Counted from the first letter of the stretch, positions 19,851 through 29,918 are shown. The stretch: 64,000 nt of DNA from Elephas maximus indicus (GCF_024166365.1 NC_064830.1:90078968-90142967); one strand, 5' to 3'. Program-made: numbers and translations. Notes: generated by a model from the letters alone, not told the origin.

Positions 19851-21605
19851 TTTTCTCTTTCATAATTGGTATTTTATTGGTTATTTTACAGATCACTACA
19901 GAGACATTATGAATAATTTGTACACAATGCTTAATGCACATACCAAAAATCTAAAAAAACAGGTGGTTATAATTCTTTTCTAAATTTCAGTGACTTTCCA
20001 ACTTTAAATTTGGATGGAAATTTTCCTTAAGAGGATATCAAATATCAATATCCTCAATTGTTGATAAACCATTACATCATAAGTTCTACTAATTCCAATT
20101 TAATATCACACACACTGCACACTCAAATTTTCAACCCTTCATAGCACATAACAAAATTATTAGGAAAGCTAAACCACCGCAACCAAAGATGCTACAGAAT
20201 GCATACAGTTCTGACAGGGAGAGCCATGCTGAGGGAGTGGTTTTCTTTAAGAAACAATTCTACTAAAAAACAGCATGTTCAAGACATACAAATGCATGGC
20301 TTCGACTCCAAATGTCCATTAAGTATGCTTCGTATTGTGGGATATAAAAACTGCCCCCCCCCACTTATAGAATGTTATGTTACACCTGATTGAATTGTGT
20401 CCCCAAAAATATCTGTGAACTTGGCTAGGTCTTGATTCCCAGTATTGTGTGATTGTCCACCATTTTGTCATCTGAAGTGATTTTCCAATGTGTTGTAAAT
20501 CCTACCTCTTTGATGTTAATGAGATGGGATTAGCGACAGTTTGTAGACTTAACCTACAAGATTTATCTACAATTTAAGCCAATCTCTTTTGAGATATAAA
20601 AGAGAGAAGCTAGCAGAAAGATGGGGGGACGTCATACCACCAAGAAAGAAGCACTGGGAGCATAGCATGTCCTTTGGACCCAGGGTCCCTGTGCTGAGAA
20701 GCTCCTAGTCCAGGAGAAGACTGGCGACAAGGACCTTCCTCCAGAGCTGACAGAGAAAGCCTTTTCCTGGAGCTGATGCCCTGAATTTGGACTTCTAGCC
20801 TACTAGACTGTGAGAGAATAAACCTGTTTGTTAAAGCCATCCACTTATGGTATTTCTGTTGTAGCAGCTCTAGGTAACTAAGATAACACCCAATACCATC
20901 AAAGTTTTCTGCAATTCAATATCCCACTATTTTCTGGTTGTACCAAAAAACAACTAGCAAATGATTTCACCTCTTAAAAAAAAAAAAAAGGATTTACACT
21001 TTAAAAAATGGGATGAAGGGGGTTTCCTTCTTAAAAACGTTTCTAGAGCTCCTAAAAAACTTGCATTTACAAAATAGTTGATAAAAACATTCCTCTGGAT
21101 TGTACAAGAAGGGAGATACAGGACCACTGATATAGCATGGTAGACAAACATGAGTCAGACTTGGCTTCTTTCACTCCTGCTTCATCAAAGGCTGGGCTCT
21201 CCTGGTTTTGGGCTTGTCCATTTTCCGCAGGTAAATCTTCTTTAGATTCTTGGCTAACCACTTCAGTCTGTTTTCACTTTGCTCGCCTTTGCCCTTTTGG
21301 TTGCACTGTTTTATCTGAAGATTGATCTTTTCCTGCTGCCTTTTTTTGGCTTCGTTTCAACTTCTGCAGGAGCAGGTTTAGCTAAAAACCTCTCCGATCT
21401 CCTTTTGGGCTCCTCCTTCACCGCCCCTTTGGCAGAGCTGATCTCCCTCTTGGGCATCCCGGCAACGGGGAGGGCGCGTGCCGGGTGTCTGCGGGCCGGG
21501 GCACATAGAGAACCTTCTCAAAGCTGGGCTGCCTGGCCGCTGCCGCTCCGCCTGCAGCCTGGGCTGCTGGGACCTGCGGCGGGGTCGATGGGCGAACCGA
21601 ATGGG
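19850..21605 (-). pseudogene. HMGN1: HMGN1 processed pseudogene
   Basis: Intronless minus-strand copy of the nucleosome-binding protein HMGN1. ATG lies at 21455-21457 (MPKREISSAKG-like start) and the nucleosomal-binding segment is KRRSER-like. A frameshift falls in the A-run near 21340. The C-terminal acidic part reads NQESPAFDEAGVKEAKSD near 21155-21210. The normal stop codon after KSD is changed, so the frame reads on. GC-rich 5' UTR upstream. The long 3' UTR continues past an inserted solo LTR (20387-20885) to AATAAAAT (19871-19878) and a short A-rich tail at about 19852-19860. Lies in ERV env. Confidence 0.9.
20387..20885 (+). mobile_element. Solo LTR, MaLR-like, long subfamily
   Basis: TGATTGAATTGTGTCCCC .. 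GGTAACTAAGATA, 499 bp, flanked by a perfect 5-bp duplication ACACC (20382-20386, 20886-20890). It interrupts the HMGN1 pseudogene 3' UTR, so it is younger than that retrocopy. Contains the 'accaccaagaaagaagc..cctttggaccc' block shared with other LTRs. Confidence 0.9.
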
Positions 21606-21625
21606 ACTCTTGTTCTCTCCTAAAT

Positions 21626-22100
21626 TCCTGAATTAATCAATCAAGAGCTGTCCAGTCTGCCCCTTGCAGGGAGGACACCCACCAAGGAAATCCTGGCTGG
21701 CTAGAAATAGCCAGGTTTAAAATGACAAGCATAAGTATCAGCCCAGGTTAAAAAGCCATTTGTAGAACGAATGGAAATGAAGACACCTAATGGTAGAATT
21801 TTAATGGTAGAATTAGGAGAATAGGCATATAGAAAGGATGCATTTTAGTCATTTTTCATTCGAATCGTCAGTTTTAAATCCCCAGCTGGGCTGCTTCCCC
21901 AAGAGGATGGTGAGGCTCTCTTTAATTGGGTTAAATTTATCCAAGGTTTTATCCTTCTAGCTTGGTTGCAAAAGGATTAGTAAGTAGGACATGAAAGGGT
22001 CTCTTCCAGGGAGATTCTCAGCTGTTTTTGGATTAATGTCTTTTTTAATAGCTATATTCTCCAGGCAGCAGGTCCTTAGGGTCCTAGGAGCTTAAAGCAG
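21626..22100 (-). pseudogene. ERV1 integrase C-terminus and env start
   Basis: Minus reading from 22080 shows a DLLPGEYSY and FHVLLTNPFATKLEG pattern, the integrase C-terminal SH3-like region. Then, after stops, comes a hydrophobic MTKMHPFYMPILLILPL segment near 21870-21810 that looks like the Env leader. The env frame breaks at the HMGN1 insertion. Confidence 0.5.
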
Positions 22101-23150
22101 ACTTTTGTCTAGAAGGTTGCCTCCACTTGTGAAGAATAAACCTGAGAGTAGTGCATGAATGATTTACAATATTTAAGATCTAATCGAGCTGTATTTGGAT
22201 CTATAAATTTAACGTGACGTAAAATCATGGGTCTTCCAGTAACAATTTCATAGGATGTGAGCTCATGTTTTCCAAAGGGAGTTGACCTTAGTTTCAGTAA
22301 AACTAAAGGAAAGGCTTTAGTCCAAGGCACTTCAAAAGAACTACAAAGTTTAGCTACCTGAGTCTTAATAATTCCGTTTGTTCTTTCTACCAACCCAGAA
22401 GATTGAAGATGGTAAGGGCAATATAATCGCTGATGAACCAGAAAGACTTGGCATAATCCATGAATTATTTGCCCAGTGAAATATATCCCTGGATCATTAT
22501 GTGATTCTGAAGGAAAACCCCAACACGGAAAGGGCAGTTGCTTTTCTGCAGGGAAAAGCTTCTACCCAGTGAGAAAACATACAGATCATTATTAAAGCAA
22601 ACTGATAACCTTGAGAAAGGGGCAATTGAATGAAATCCATTTGCCATATTGACATAAGCCCTGAAGGCTGTGGAAGATACCTAGGGGGAGGATTTAAGTG
22701 TTTTCAAGGGTTAAACAAGGGACAGGTGGGGCAAGCCTTGTAAAAATCTGTAGCAGCTTACTGAAATTTACCCCACCAATAGTTTTGCATGATTTGTGTC
22801 ATTTTATCTATGGCATAATGACTAAACCCGTAAAACCAAGCCCGTTACTGTCAAGTCGATTCCGACTCATAGCGACCCTATAGCATAGAGTAGAACTGCT
22901 CCATAGAGTTTCCAAGGAGCGCCTGGTGGATTCGAACTGCTGAACTTTCAGTTAGCAGCCGTAGCACTTAGCCATTATGCCACCAGGGTTTCCAGCATAA
23001 TGACTAGCTTCATGTAATAGATGAAGCATTGGATAGTGTAAAGACGAGGGAAGGAAAACTCTTTTATTTGGGCCAACCCATAACCCAGATGTTGGGTCTA
23101 TTGTGCATCCTTCTTTTGGCCCATAAATATTTTTTCCCAAGGTTCTGCAT
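22101..23150 (-). pseudogene. ERV1 integrase
   Basis: N-terminal zinc region at 22952-23140 (LWVGPNKRVFLPSSLHYPM, LHEASHY), CPTC nearby after the SINE, core with WQMDFIQLP, a degenerate NDPGIYFTG and VERTNG (22393), giving the family's D-D-E positions, in several frames. Frame 22109-22393 covers the catalytic Glu to the C-terminal region. Integrase would insert viral DNA into chromosomes; this copy is dead (frameshifts, SINE at 22825-22994). Confidence 0.78.
22825..22994 (-). mobile_element. AfroSINE, type 1, antisense in integrase
   Basis: Tail first ('aaacccgttactgtcaagtc'), head last ('gccaccagggtttcc'). Perfect 12-bp duplication GCATAATGACTA at 22813-22824 and 22995-23006. Confidence 0.93.
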
Positions 23151-24320
23151 TTTCTTGTTCTGTTATTAAATCATCCTTAGAAAATTGAGAGAATTTCATT
23201 AAGTTATGATTCAGTTATTTCTGACAACATGATTTTATTTGCACGAATTTGGGTAGCTGCCTTTTTTTGTCTTACGATCTACAACACGACTTCCTTTAAT
23301 TTCTACAGAAGTAAGCTCCTTTTGCTGGGCTTGTATTTTAGTAATGGTCAGGCCTTTTGGTAATAATAATGCATCCAATAGTTCTTTAATGAGCTGGCTA
23401 TTTTTAATTTCAGTCCCAGCTTATGTTAAAGATGCCTTCTGTTTCTGTAGCAGTCCAAAATTGTGTACAACCTCAAACACATATCAACTGTCCGAAAGAA
23501 CACTTTACCTAATATATGCACTCAGGTCAGAGCGTATAGCTCTGCTTGCTAGGCTGAGGTGGTCTTGGTGAGGGGGGGGTCCCATTTCTATTACTTCAAT
23601 AGAGGAGACTATGGCATAAAAAAAAAAAAATGGCATAGCTAGCCTGAAATTTGGAAAAATTTGGGAAAGGTTTAAAATATGACCCATCTACAAACGAAAC
23701 AATGTCAGGATTTTCTAAAGGAGTTTCTCATAAATCAGTCCTGGGAGTTAGTAAATGTTCAGTAAGACTTAAGCAGTCGTGCATCGGCTCAGATGAGTTT
23801 GTAACAGGCAATAAGGTGGCTGGATTTAAGGCTCTGACATGCCGAATGTGAATGTGAGGAAAGGAAAGTAGAATAGCTTCATATGTAGCCATTCAACTGG
23901 TGGATGTGTGCTGGGTTGCCCCAGAATTTAATAGAGCATCGACTGCAGGGGAAACAAAAAAGTAAAGATTATTTCCCATTACTGTATCAGCAGTATTTTC
24001 TATTAATTTTGCAGTGGCTGTCGTAGCTCACCAACAAGGGGGATAGGCACAAGCCACTGGATTTAGTTACAAACTATAATACCCTATGGGTCTTTGCTGA
24101 CCGTTATGTTTTTGTATTAGCACTCCAAGGGAAGTCCCTTCTTTATCATGAATAAACAGAGAGAAATCTAAATTATAATTGGGATATCCTAAAGCCAGAG
24201 CAGAGTGCAGGGCACATTTCAAATTGTCAATAGCTTTATTCTCATCTGAATCCGGAATCAGGGGATCAGGTGTGTTTCCCTTTAATATTTTGTATAAGGG
24301 TTGAACCATTGATTAAAAAT
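23151..24320 (-). pseudogene. ERV1 RT connection and RNase H region
   Basis: Frame 24067-24309 encodes LKCALHSALALGYPN, a FIHDKEGTSLGVLIQK block and RPIGYYS, the connection region between RT and RNase H in gammaretroviral pol. From about 24060 to 23200 the RNase H part is so interrupted that catalytic acidic residues cannot be assigned. A T-rich gap and an A-run (23619-23631) lie within. Confidence 0.7.
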
Positions 24321-25050
24321 TTGTAATCCATGTCCAACAATAGCCACAAAACCCTAAAAGTCATCTCAATTGCCTCTTGGTTTTAGGAGGTGAGAAGTCA
24401 AGGATTGCTGTTTTCCAGCTGGGGTTTAATGTGACACCTTCAGCAGAAAGGTGACCAAAATATTTAGCTTGAGTAGAGGCCAGCTGGAGTTTTTCTTTAG
24501 AAGCTTTATGTCCTTTATGAGCTAACTGGGTAAGTAAATAAATACTGTCAGAAATATAATCAGCTTGAGTTATAGAGCAAAGTAAAAGATCATCAATATA
24601 TTGTATAAGGACTGATTTCTTAGGGAATTGCAGATATTGTGAGTCTGCATGAACAGCTTCAGAAGAATAGCTGGGGGACTCTGTGAAACTTTGGGGCATG
24701 ACAATCCAAGTAAATTGTTGATTGTTCCAAGTGAAAGCAAACAGATATTGATGATCTGGATGTTCCGGGATGCTAAAAAAACGTACTCCATAAATCCATT
24801 ACTCTAAAGTAAGTAGCCTCAATAGGTATGTTAGCTAATAATAAATGGGAGTTAATTTTTTTTTTTTATGGACTACAGGGAATCTAGATATCACTATTTG
24901 GTTTATTGCTCTCAAATCTTGAGCAAATCTCCAACCTCAATTGTTAGATTTTTGCAAAAGGAACACAGGAGTGTTTCAGTCCATGTAACTGGTACAGGGG
25001 GTTATCAATCCCTTCTGTAAGAAAACCTCAGTAGTGGGCTGTAACCTTTA
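24321..25050 (-). pseudogene. ERV1 reverse transcriptase
   Basis: Catalytic box QYIDDLLL with YIDD at about 24589-24600, downstream LAHKGHKASKEKLQL and YFGHLSAEG, then PPKTKRQLR at 24361. The upstream palm is in another frame (24570-24791). Fingers near 24.9-25.05 kb (LITPCTSYMD) follow directly on a nucleocapsid knuckle, so the N-terminal RT and the protease are missing. Confidence 0.8.
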
Positions 25051-25195
25051 AATTGCCTCAGGTTTCTTTTTACAGTAGTGGCAAAATGTCAGGTTTAGTT
25101 TGTTTTGGATTGGACTGAGGCTTGGCCAGGGTTTGTAATTGCTGTAATTGTAATGCCATTAACTTGTTTTGTTTATCCTGCTTTCTTTGTTGCTG
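25040..25195 (-). pseudogene. ERV1 gag nucleocapsid remnant
   Basis: Gln/Lys-rich QQQRKQDKQNKLMALQLQQL followed by a lone CHYCKKK half-knuckle, then immediately RT-like sequence. The second half of the CCHC box is absent. Confidence 0.55.
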
Positions 25196-26048
25196 AACAA
25201 TTAATCCGAGAAGCAGGACTATATGATGAAGAACACAGCATCAGGACTGGAGGAAGACTCATTAACAACCTCTGATGTGCAGATGACACAACTTTTGCTT
25301 GCTGAAAGTGAAGAGGACTTGAAGCATTTACTGATGAAGACCAAAGACATCAGTATGGATTACATCTCAACATAAAGAAAATAAAAATCCTCACAATTGG
25401 ACTAATAAGCAACATCATGATAGGCGGAGAAAATATTGAAGTTGTCGAGCATTTCATTCTACTTGGATCCATAATCAATGCGCATGGAAGCGGCAATCAA
25501 GAAATCAAACAATGTATTGCATTGGGCAAATCTACTGCAAAAGACTTTAGACTGTTAAAAAGTAAAGTTGCCAGTTTGAGTACTAAGATACATTTGACCC
25601 AAGCCATGGTATTTTCAATCACCTCATATGCATGCAAAAGCTGGACAATGAGTAAAGAAGACCAAAGAAGAATTGATACCTTTGAATTATGGTATTGGCA
25701 AAGAATATTGAGTATATCATGGATTGCCAGAACAACAAACAAATCTTTCTTGGAGGAAGTACAGTTAGAATGCTCCTTAGAATTGAGGATGCCATGACTT
25801 CATCTTACATACTTTGGACATGTTATCAGGAGAGACCAGCCCCTGGAGAAGGACATCATGCTTGGTAAAGTCGAGGGTCAATGAAAAAGAGGAAGCCCCT
25901 CAATGAGATGGATTGACTCAGTGGCTGCAACAATGGGCTTAAACATAGCAATGATTGTGAGAATGGTGCAGGACCAGACAGTGTTTCCCTCTATTGTACA
26001 TAGGGTTGCTATGAGTCAGAATCGATTCTATGGCACCTGACAACAACA
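25196..26048 (+). mobile_element. RTE-type LINE 3' end inserted in ERV gag
   Basis: RT C-terminal part of an RTE/BovB element: near 25230-25310 a GRLINNL and ADDTTLLAES-like sequence (catalytic ADD), then an unbroken 126-codon frame at 25417-25797 with YACKSWTMSKEDQRRIDTFE and ECSLELRMP. The 3' end reads 'gttgctatgagtcagaatcg..cacctgacaacaaca', the tail also carried by the SINEs. 5'-truncated. Confidence 0.85.
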
Positions 26049-27440
26049 GGGTCTGGGACAGTTTAAAAGTTAAGTTGGTCAGCTCAGTAATGGTACGGTT
26101 TTCCAGTCTAATCTATGGTGTTTGACTGATGTAGACAGTCCTGCGTGCAGGCCTTTCAGAAACATTAAACTAAAAGCAAATCCAGCTCCTGCTTCAATAA
26201 GTGTCAGACCTGAATGTTCTGCAAAAACTTTGGCCAAATGGTCCTTATAATTATAAACATTTTCATCTTTTTCTTGCTTACAACTTTGAACTTTTGCCTA
26301 ATTGATTTTTTAAGGACATGCCTTCAGAATGGTGTCCAGAAGCTTCTTAGCTTTGGCTCTTGCCTCATCTAACAATTCAGGCATATGCAGTGACTTTTAT
26401 AGTTAAAGATTTTTCTAGGGCTTTCCAATCAATCTCCTTCATCCAGAATTGAGCCTCTCCTGGTGTGACTAACATATTTATCAATTGTTATAAATTAGAT
26501 AAACCAGGATCATAGGTTTAAGTCAGAATTTTAATTTCTTTTCTGAATTTCTGAGGATCTTCACAGGGGTTAGGAAACACTTTTACAATCACAGGAAGTT
26601 CTGCTTTAGACCAAGAACAGAAAGTAACCTGTGGAGGATTATTAGCTTCCCCTGGTGGTTTGATTTTGAAAGGTATCTGATATTGGGGTTTAAATGGAAT
26701 TATTGGGTTAGAAACTGGAGCAGAAGGATTACGGGATTCAGAGAAGATCAGGGTATAAAGGTGGAGGTGGGGGAGGGGGAGCCATAGAAGAAACAGCAGG
26801 TGAAACAACAGAGGGAGAAGCTGAAGAGGAAGCATTTGACCTAGTCTGAGATAGAAAGCACTCCAAAGTTTGTGTGCCTCCTTTAACTCCTTATTAAAAA
26901 AAAAAAAAAAAAAATTATTGTTAATTTAGAGACCGTTATCTTTTAAAGAGGCCAACTAAGACTCTTGTTGTCTCTTAAAAGCTTCTAAGTACCAATTAAA
27001 ATATGCATTCCATTGAGCTTGTTTGACTTTAGATCCCTGAGATTCTAATTTAGTGCACAGAAAAACAAGCTTGTCCAAGGAGAAAGATCCCCATAATGGC
27101 TGCTGATTCTCTGAATTTTTTTTGGTTAGCGTGTGCCGGGAGGACAAAAACAAACACTATCTGGGCCCATAGGTCTTGATCGTGCAGTGAACTGCTGTGT
27201 CCAAGGGCACATCCAAAGCCCCCTTAAAATTTGAACTACCTATCAGGACAGCAGTTTCAAAGTTGACAACCCAAACACAAATCGAAAAATAAACCTCAGG
27301 GAGTTACTATGCAGAGTGCAGAGCTCGGAATCCAAGAGGGGCTTACCTGAGTGATTCCCCAAGAGCATGGAAATGAACAGCCCAGTCAGCTCAGCTGGTA
27401 CCAAAGCTTGTGTCTGATGAGGCTGGGGAATTTCAGAGGC
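26049..27440 (-). pseudogene. ERV1 gag (matrix and capsid)
   Basis: Minus frames: 26956-27153 (..KVKQAQWNAYFNWYLEAFKR) fits the matrix C-terminal part. 26518-26835 has a Pro/Leu-rich linker, then FCSWSKAELPVIVKVFPNP and DPQKFRKEI, the start of a gammaretroviral capsid. Capsid continues to about 26.05 kb in broken frame, where the RTE lies. An A-run at 26896-26915 marks the linker. Confidence 0.7.
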
Positions 27441-27479
27441 TTCAGCACCCTAACAATTCCATTTCTCTGACACAAGAAA
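27441..27479 (-). other. ERV1 leader/primer-binding region
   Basis: Minus strand just after the 5' LTR reads 'tttcttgtgtcagagaaatgg'-like sequence. This is where the tRNA primer pairs, but it has decayed too far to assign a tRNA. Confidence 0.35.
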
Positions 27480-27947
27480 TGTTGAAGAAATTCTAAGAGC
27501 AGAAGCAAGGTTAAAACAATGCTAGAGATTTATTAGTCGACCATACAATTTGTGAATGAGGCAATGCACAGCATGAGTTTGAATGTTGGCAAAGAAATGG
27601 GGTAGTATTGAGATTTTATAATCTGAGGAACAAGAGAAGTCCAGGAAGTTTCCATAAGTCTTTCAGGTATTTGTCAAAATGTATCTTGAAGTCATTTCTT
27701 TGAAAGTGTCAGTTTCTTTAAGAAGAATGATGCAGGTTTCCAGGTGGGTAGGCAGTAATATTCTGAAATGTAGGGGCTAAAGATGCTGGATGTTAGTTAT
27801 ACATAAACCTAAAGAAACAAGCTAATTATTTCCTCTAAAAGCCAGATTACTTAAACTTTTGTCCTGTGAACTCAGGCTTTGGCCATGTACTCTGGGTTTG
27901 GCAGAAATGTTTTCCTCAGTTTCCACATTTTGTTTTCAACCTCCATA
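27480..27947 (-). repeat. 5' LTR of the class I ERV
   Basis: Counterpart of 15274-15749, 468 bp. Its upstream terminus has mutated from TG to TA (plus-strand end 'caacctccata'). The MaLR 1 LTR resumes at the next base. Confidence 0.9.
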
Positions 27948-28019
27948 AAAATAAATTTCTGTGTGTTAAAGCCATCCACTTGTGGTATTTCTGTTACAGC
28001 AACTCTAGGTAACTAAGAC

Positions 28020-28060
28020 AGAGTTTGGTGCCTGAGAGTGGGGTGCTGCTGCAACAAATA
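28020..28060 (+). other. MaLR 1 primer-binding site and leader start
   Basis: Directly after the LTR end: 'gagtttggtgcctgagagtg'. TGGTGCC..GAGTGGGG matches the tRNA-Leu type site used by ERVL and MaLR elements. Confidence 0.6.
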
Positions 28061-28093
28061 CCAAAAATGTAGAAGTGGTTTTGGAACTGGGTA

Positions 28094-28911
28094 ATGGGGA
28101 GAAGCTGGAAGAATTTTAAGGTGCCTAGGAGTAAAAGCCTAGATTGCCTCGAAGAGACAGTTGGTAGAATTATGGATATCAAAGGCAATTCTGGCGAGGG
28201 CTCAGAAAGAAGCAAGGAGAGCTGTAGAGAAAGTCTCTGTCATATTAGAGAATATATATGGTGCCATCAATTGAATGTTGCTAGACATGTGGACATTAAA
28301 TGTGCTTCTAGTGAGGCTTTAGAAGAAAATGATGAACATGTGATCAGACATTGGAAGAAGGGAGATGTTTTTATGCAGTGGTAAAGAGCTTGTCTGAATT
28401 ATGTTCAAATGTTTGGTGGAAGGTAGAACTTGGAAGTGAAGAGCTTGGATATTTGGCTAAGGAGATTTTTACACAAGGTCTTAAAGGGGCCATGTGGTTT
28501 CTCCTTGCTGCTTATAGTAAAATGCAAGAGGAAAGAGATGGCCTTAAAAATGAACTATGCAAAATGAAAACAGAACTTAAAGATTTGGAAAATTCTGTTA
28601 TACAAACTAAGGACATGTGTCCTAGAACATTCACCAAGGATGTGTGTGCACAATCTTTTGTTGAAGAGATTAAGCTTGTGGCTGATGGGTCTAACCAACT
28701 ATTACAGCAGAAAACCCATCAGCCTAGACTGAAGGGGACAGAGACAGGACAAAAGGAAAGAAAGCTGTCTGCCCCGTGGAATACAACAAACAGGAAACAG
28801 ACCAAAGGAGCTACATCTGTTGTCCTCCAAGAAAAGAAAAGGACCATCCCTGGTGCAGCTCAGAGATCAGCGGAACCGTTGGAAGGAGCACAGGAAGCAG
28901 GGCTGGCCTAG
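28094..28911 (+). pseudogene. MaLR gag-like frame (copy 1)
   Basis: Two overlapping open frames: 28094-28384 (starts in the leader, ends KKGDVFMQW) and 28351-28911 (186 codons: SLSELCSNVWWKVELGSE, YLAKEIFTQGLKGAMWFLL, a coiled-coil-like KNELCKMKTELKDLENSV). The switch is a one-base loss in a T-run relative to copy 2 (17380). It is the longest retroelement frame here. I cannot tell a role beyond the gag-like label of the family. Confidence 0.65.
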
Positions 28912-29070
28912 TTTCAAATGGTGGAGCCACAGCCTCCTACATTTCAAAGGGTGGGGCCACAGCCTCCTGTATCACACAGTGGAGCCATGGGCCTCCTGAA
29001 TTTCAAATGTTTTAGCCACAGCCTCCTGGATTTCAAAGTGTAAAGCCACATCCTCCTAGGTTTCAAATAG
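28912..29070 (+). repeat. 30-bp minisatellite, about 5.3 units
   Basis: Units of 'tttcaaa.ggtggagccaca' plus 'gcctcctaca' start at 28912, 28942, 28972, 29001 and 29031, with a partial unit at 29061. The period is 30, a multiple of three. MaLR 2 has about one unit at the matching place (17918-17950), so the array expanded in this copy. Confidence 0.85.
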
Positions 29071-29527
29071 TCAGATCTCCACCAACTCAGTTCTGGAGTG
29101 TGGGTCTGCCGTTCAGGTGTGCCAAGGGGATGGAGCTGCCCCTCAAAGCTGAGGGGCGGTGCTGCCATGCCCAAAGACCAAGAGAATGGGGTCTTCACTC
29201 AGACTGAGGGAGTGAGGCTTCCATGTTCAAGGGGAAGGAGAATGGAGCCTGCCAGAACTGAGAGGTTGGGGTTGCCACTCAGATAGACTAGGAGAATGGG
29301 GCTGCCCAAAGCTGAGGGAGCAGAGTTGATATCACAGTGGGCCTGGAAGGTGGGATTGAAGCCCAGGACTGAGGGGCCTCCACCCAGAGTCCAGTGTGGC
29401 CAAAGCCCAGATGGTCCGAAATAACAGACGATTATTTTGAAGTCTTGAGAGCTAATGTAGTTTGTTATACTGGGTTTTGGACTTGCTTGGTGCTTGTTAT
29501 CCCTTCTTTCCCTTCAATTCTCCTATC
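29071..29527 (+). mobile_element. MaLR 1 internal 3' region
   Basis: GC-rich imperfect repeats ('gctgagggagcagag', 'gagaatggggctgcc') parallel to 18000-18240. No supported protein. Confidence 0.6.
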
Positions 29528-29913
29528 TGTAATGTGTTGTAAACCCTAACTCCTATACCTGTGGTTATAATCCCATTTGGGAATGGGTTTTCTATGTTAT
29601 GTTAATGTGGCAGTCTTAGTGTAGAATGTATCTTAAATCAATCTCTTTCGATATATAAAAGAGCCGATTAATCAAGCAAGCAGAGATGGGGGAAGACAGA
29701 TGCCAAGCCACTTGGAGATCACCAAGGAACCCAGGAACAGAATCTGAAAAGAGATGGGAACCTTCTCCCCAGCCTACAGAGAAAGCCTTCCCATAGATCC
29801 AGCACTTTGAATTCAGACTTTTAGCCTCTTAAACTGTGAGAAAATGAATTTCTGTTAGTTAAAGCCACCTACTTGTGGTATTTTTATTATAGCAGCAGTA
29901 GGTAACTAAGACA
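29528..29913 (+). repeat. 3' LTR of MaLR 1
   Basis: Starts inside the LTR ('aatgtgttgtaaaccctaac'; the first bases are lost) and ends GGTAACTAAGACA at 29913. Contains 'aaaatgaatttctgttagtt' near the end. Outer duplication ATGTG follows. Confidence 0.87.
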
Positions 29914-29918
29914 ATGTG

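Larger units (their letters stand above)
15274..27947 (-). mobile_element. Class I ERV, full-order provirus, antisense
   Basis: Minus-strand provirus with two related LTRs (27480-27947 at its 5' end, 15274-15749 at its 3' end). Between them lie gag, pol and env remnants in normal order and a purine tract abutting the 3' LTR. Gag/pol motifs are gammaretrovirus-like (ERV1, HERV-H/W/F kind). It inserted into the LTR of MaLR 1; flanks GAAAT/AAAAT (15269-15273, 27948-27952) differ at one base. Later guests: MaLR 2, HMGN1 retrocopy, RTE end and SINEs. All genes are broken and the protease is deleted. Confidence 0.88.
14720..29913 (+). mobile_element. MaLR provirus 1 (outer element of the nested stack)
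   Basis: 5' LTR begins TGTTAGGATTGAAT at 14720 and breaks at 15273. It resumes at 27948 ('aaaataaatttctg') to its end at about 28019 (ACTAAGACA). A tRNA-Leu-like primer site and gag-like region follow, then the 3' LTR ending at 29913. Outer flanks ATGTA (14715-14719) and ATGTG (29914-29918) form a 5-bp duplication with one change, typical of ERVL/MaLR. The 12.7-kb gap is the class I ERV. Internal start 'tggtttttggaactgggtaa'-style sequence resembles primate THE1/MST internals, which is why I call it MaLR. Confidence 0.82.

Noticed and set aside
25417-25797. Domesticated RTE reverse-transcriptase gene (126 open codons)
   Set aside because: 5'-truncated insertion with stops just upstream and the catalytic part out of frame; an open stretch of this length can survive by chance.
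28912-29070. CRISPR-like array
   Set aside because: Units are contiguous with no unique spacers; this is a vertebrate minisatellite in a retroelement.
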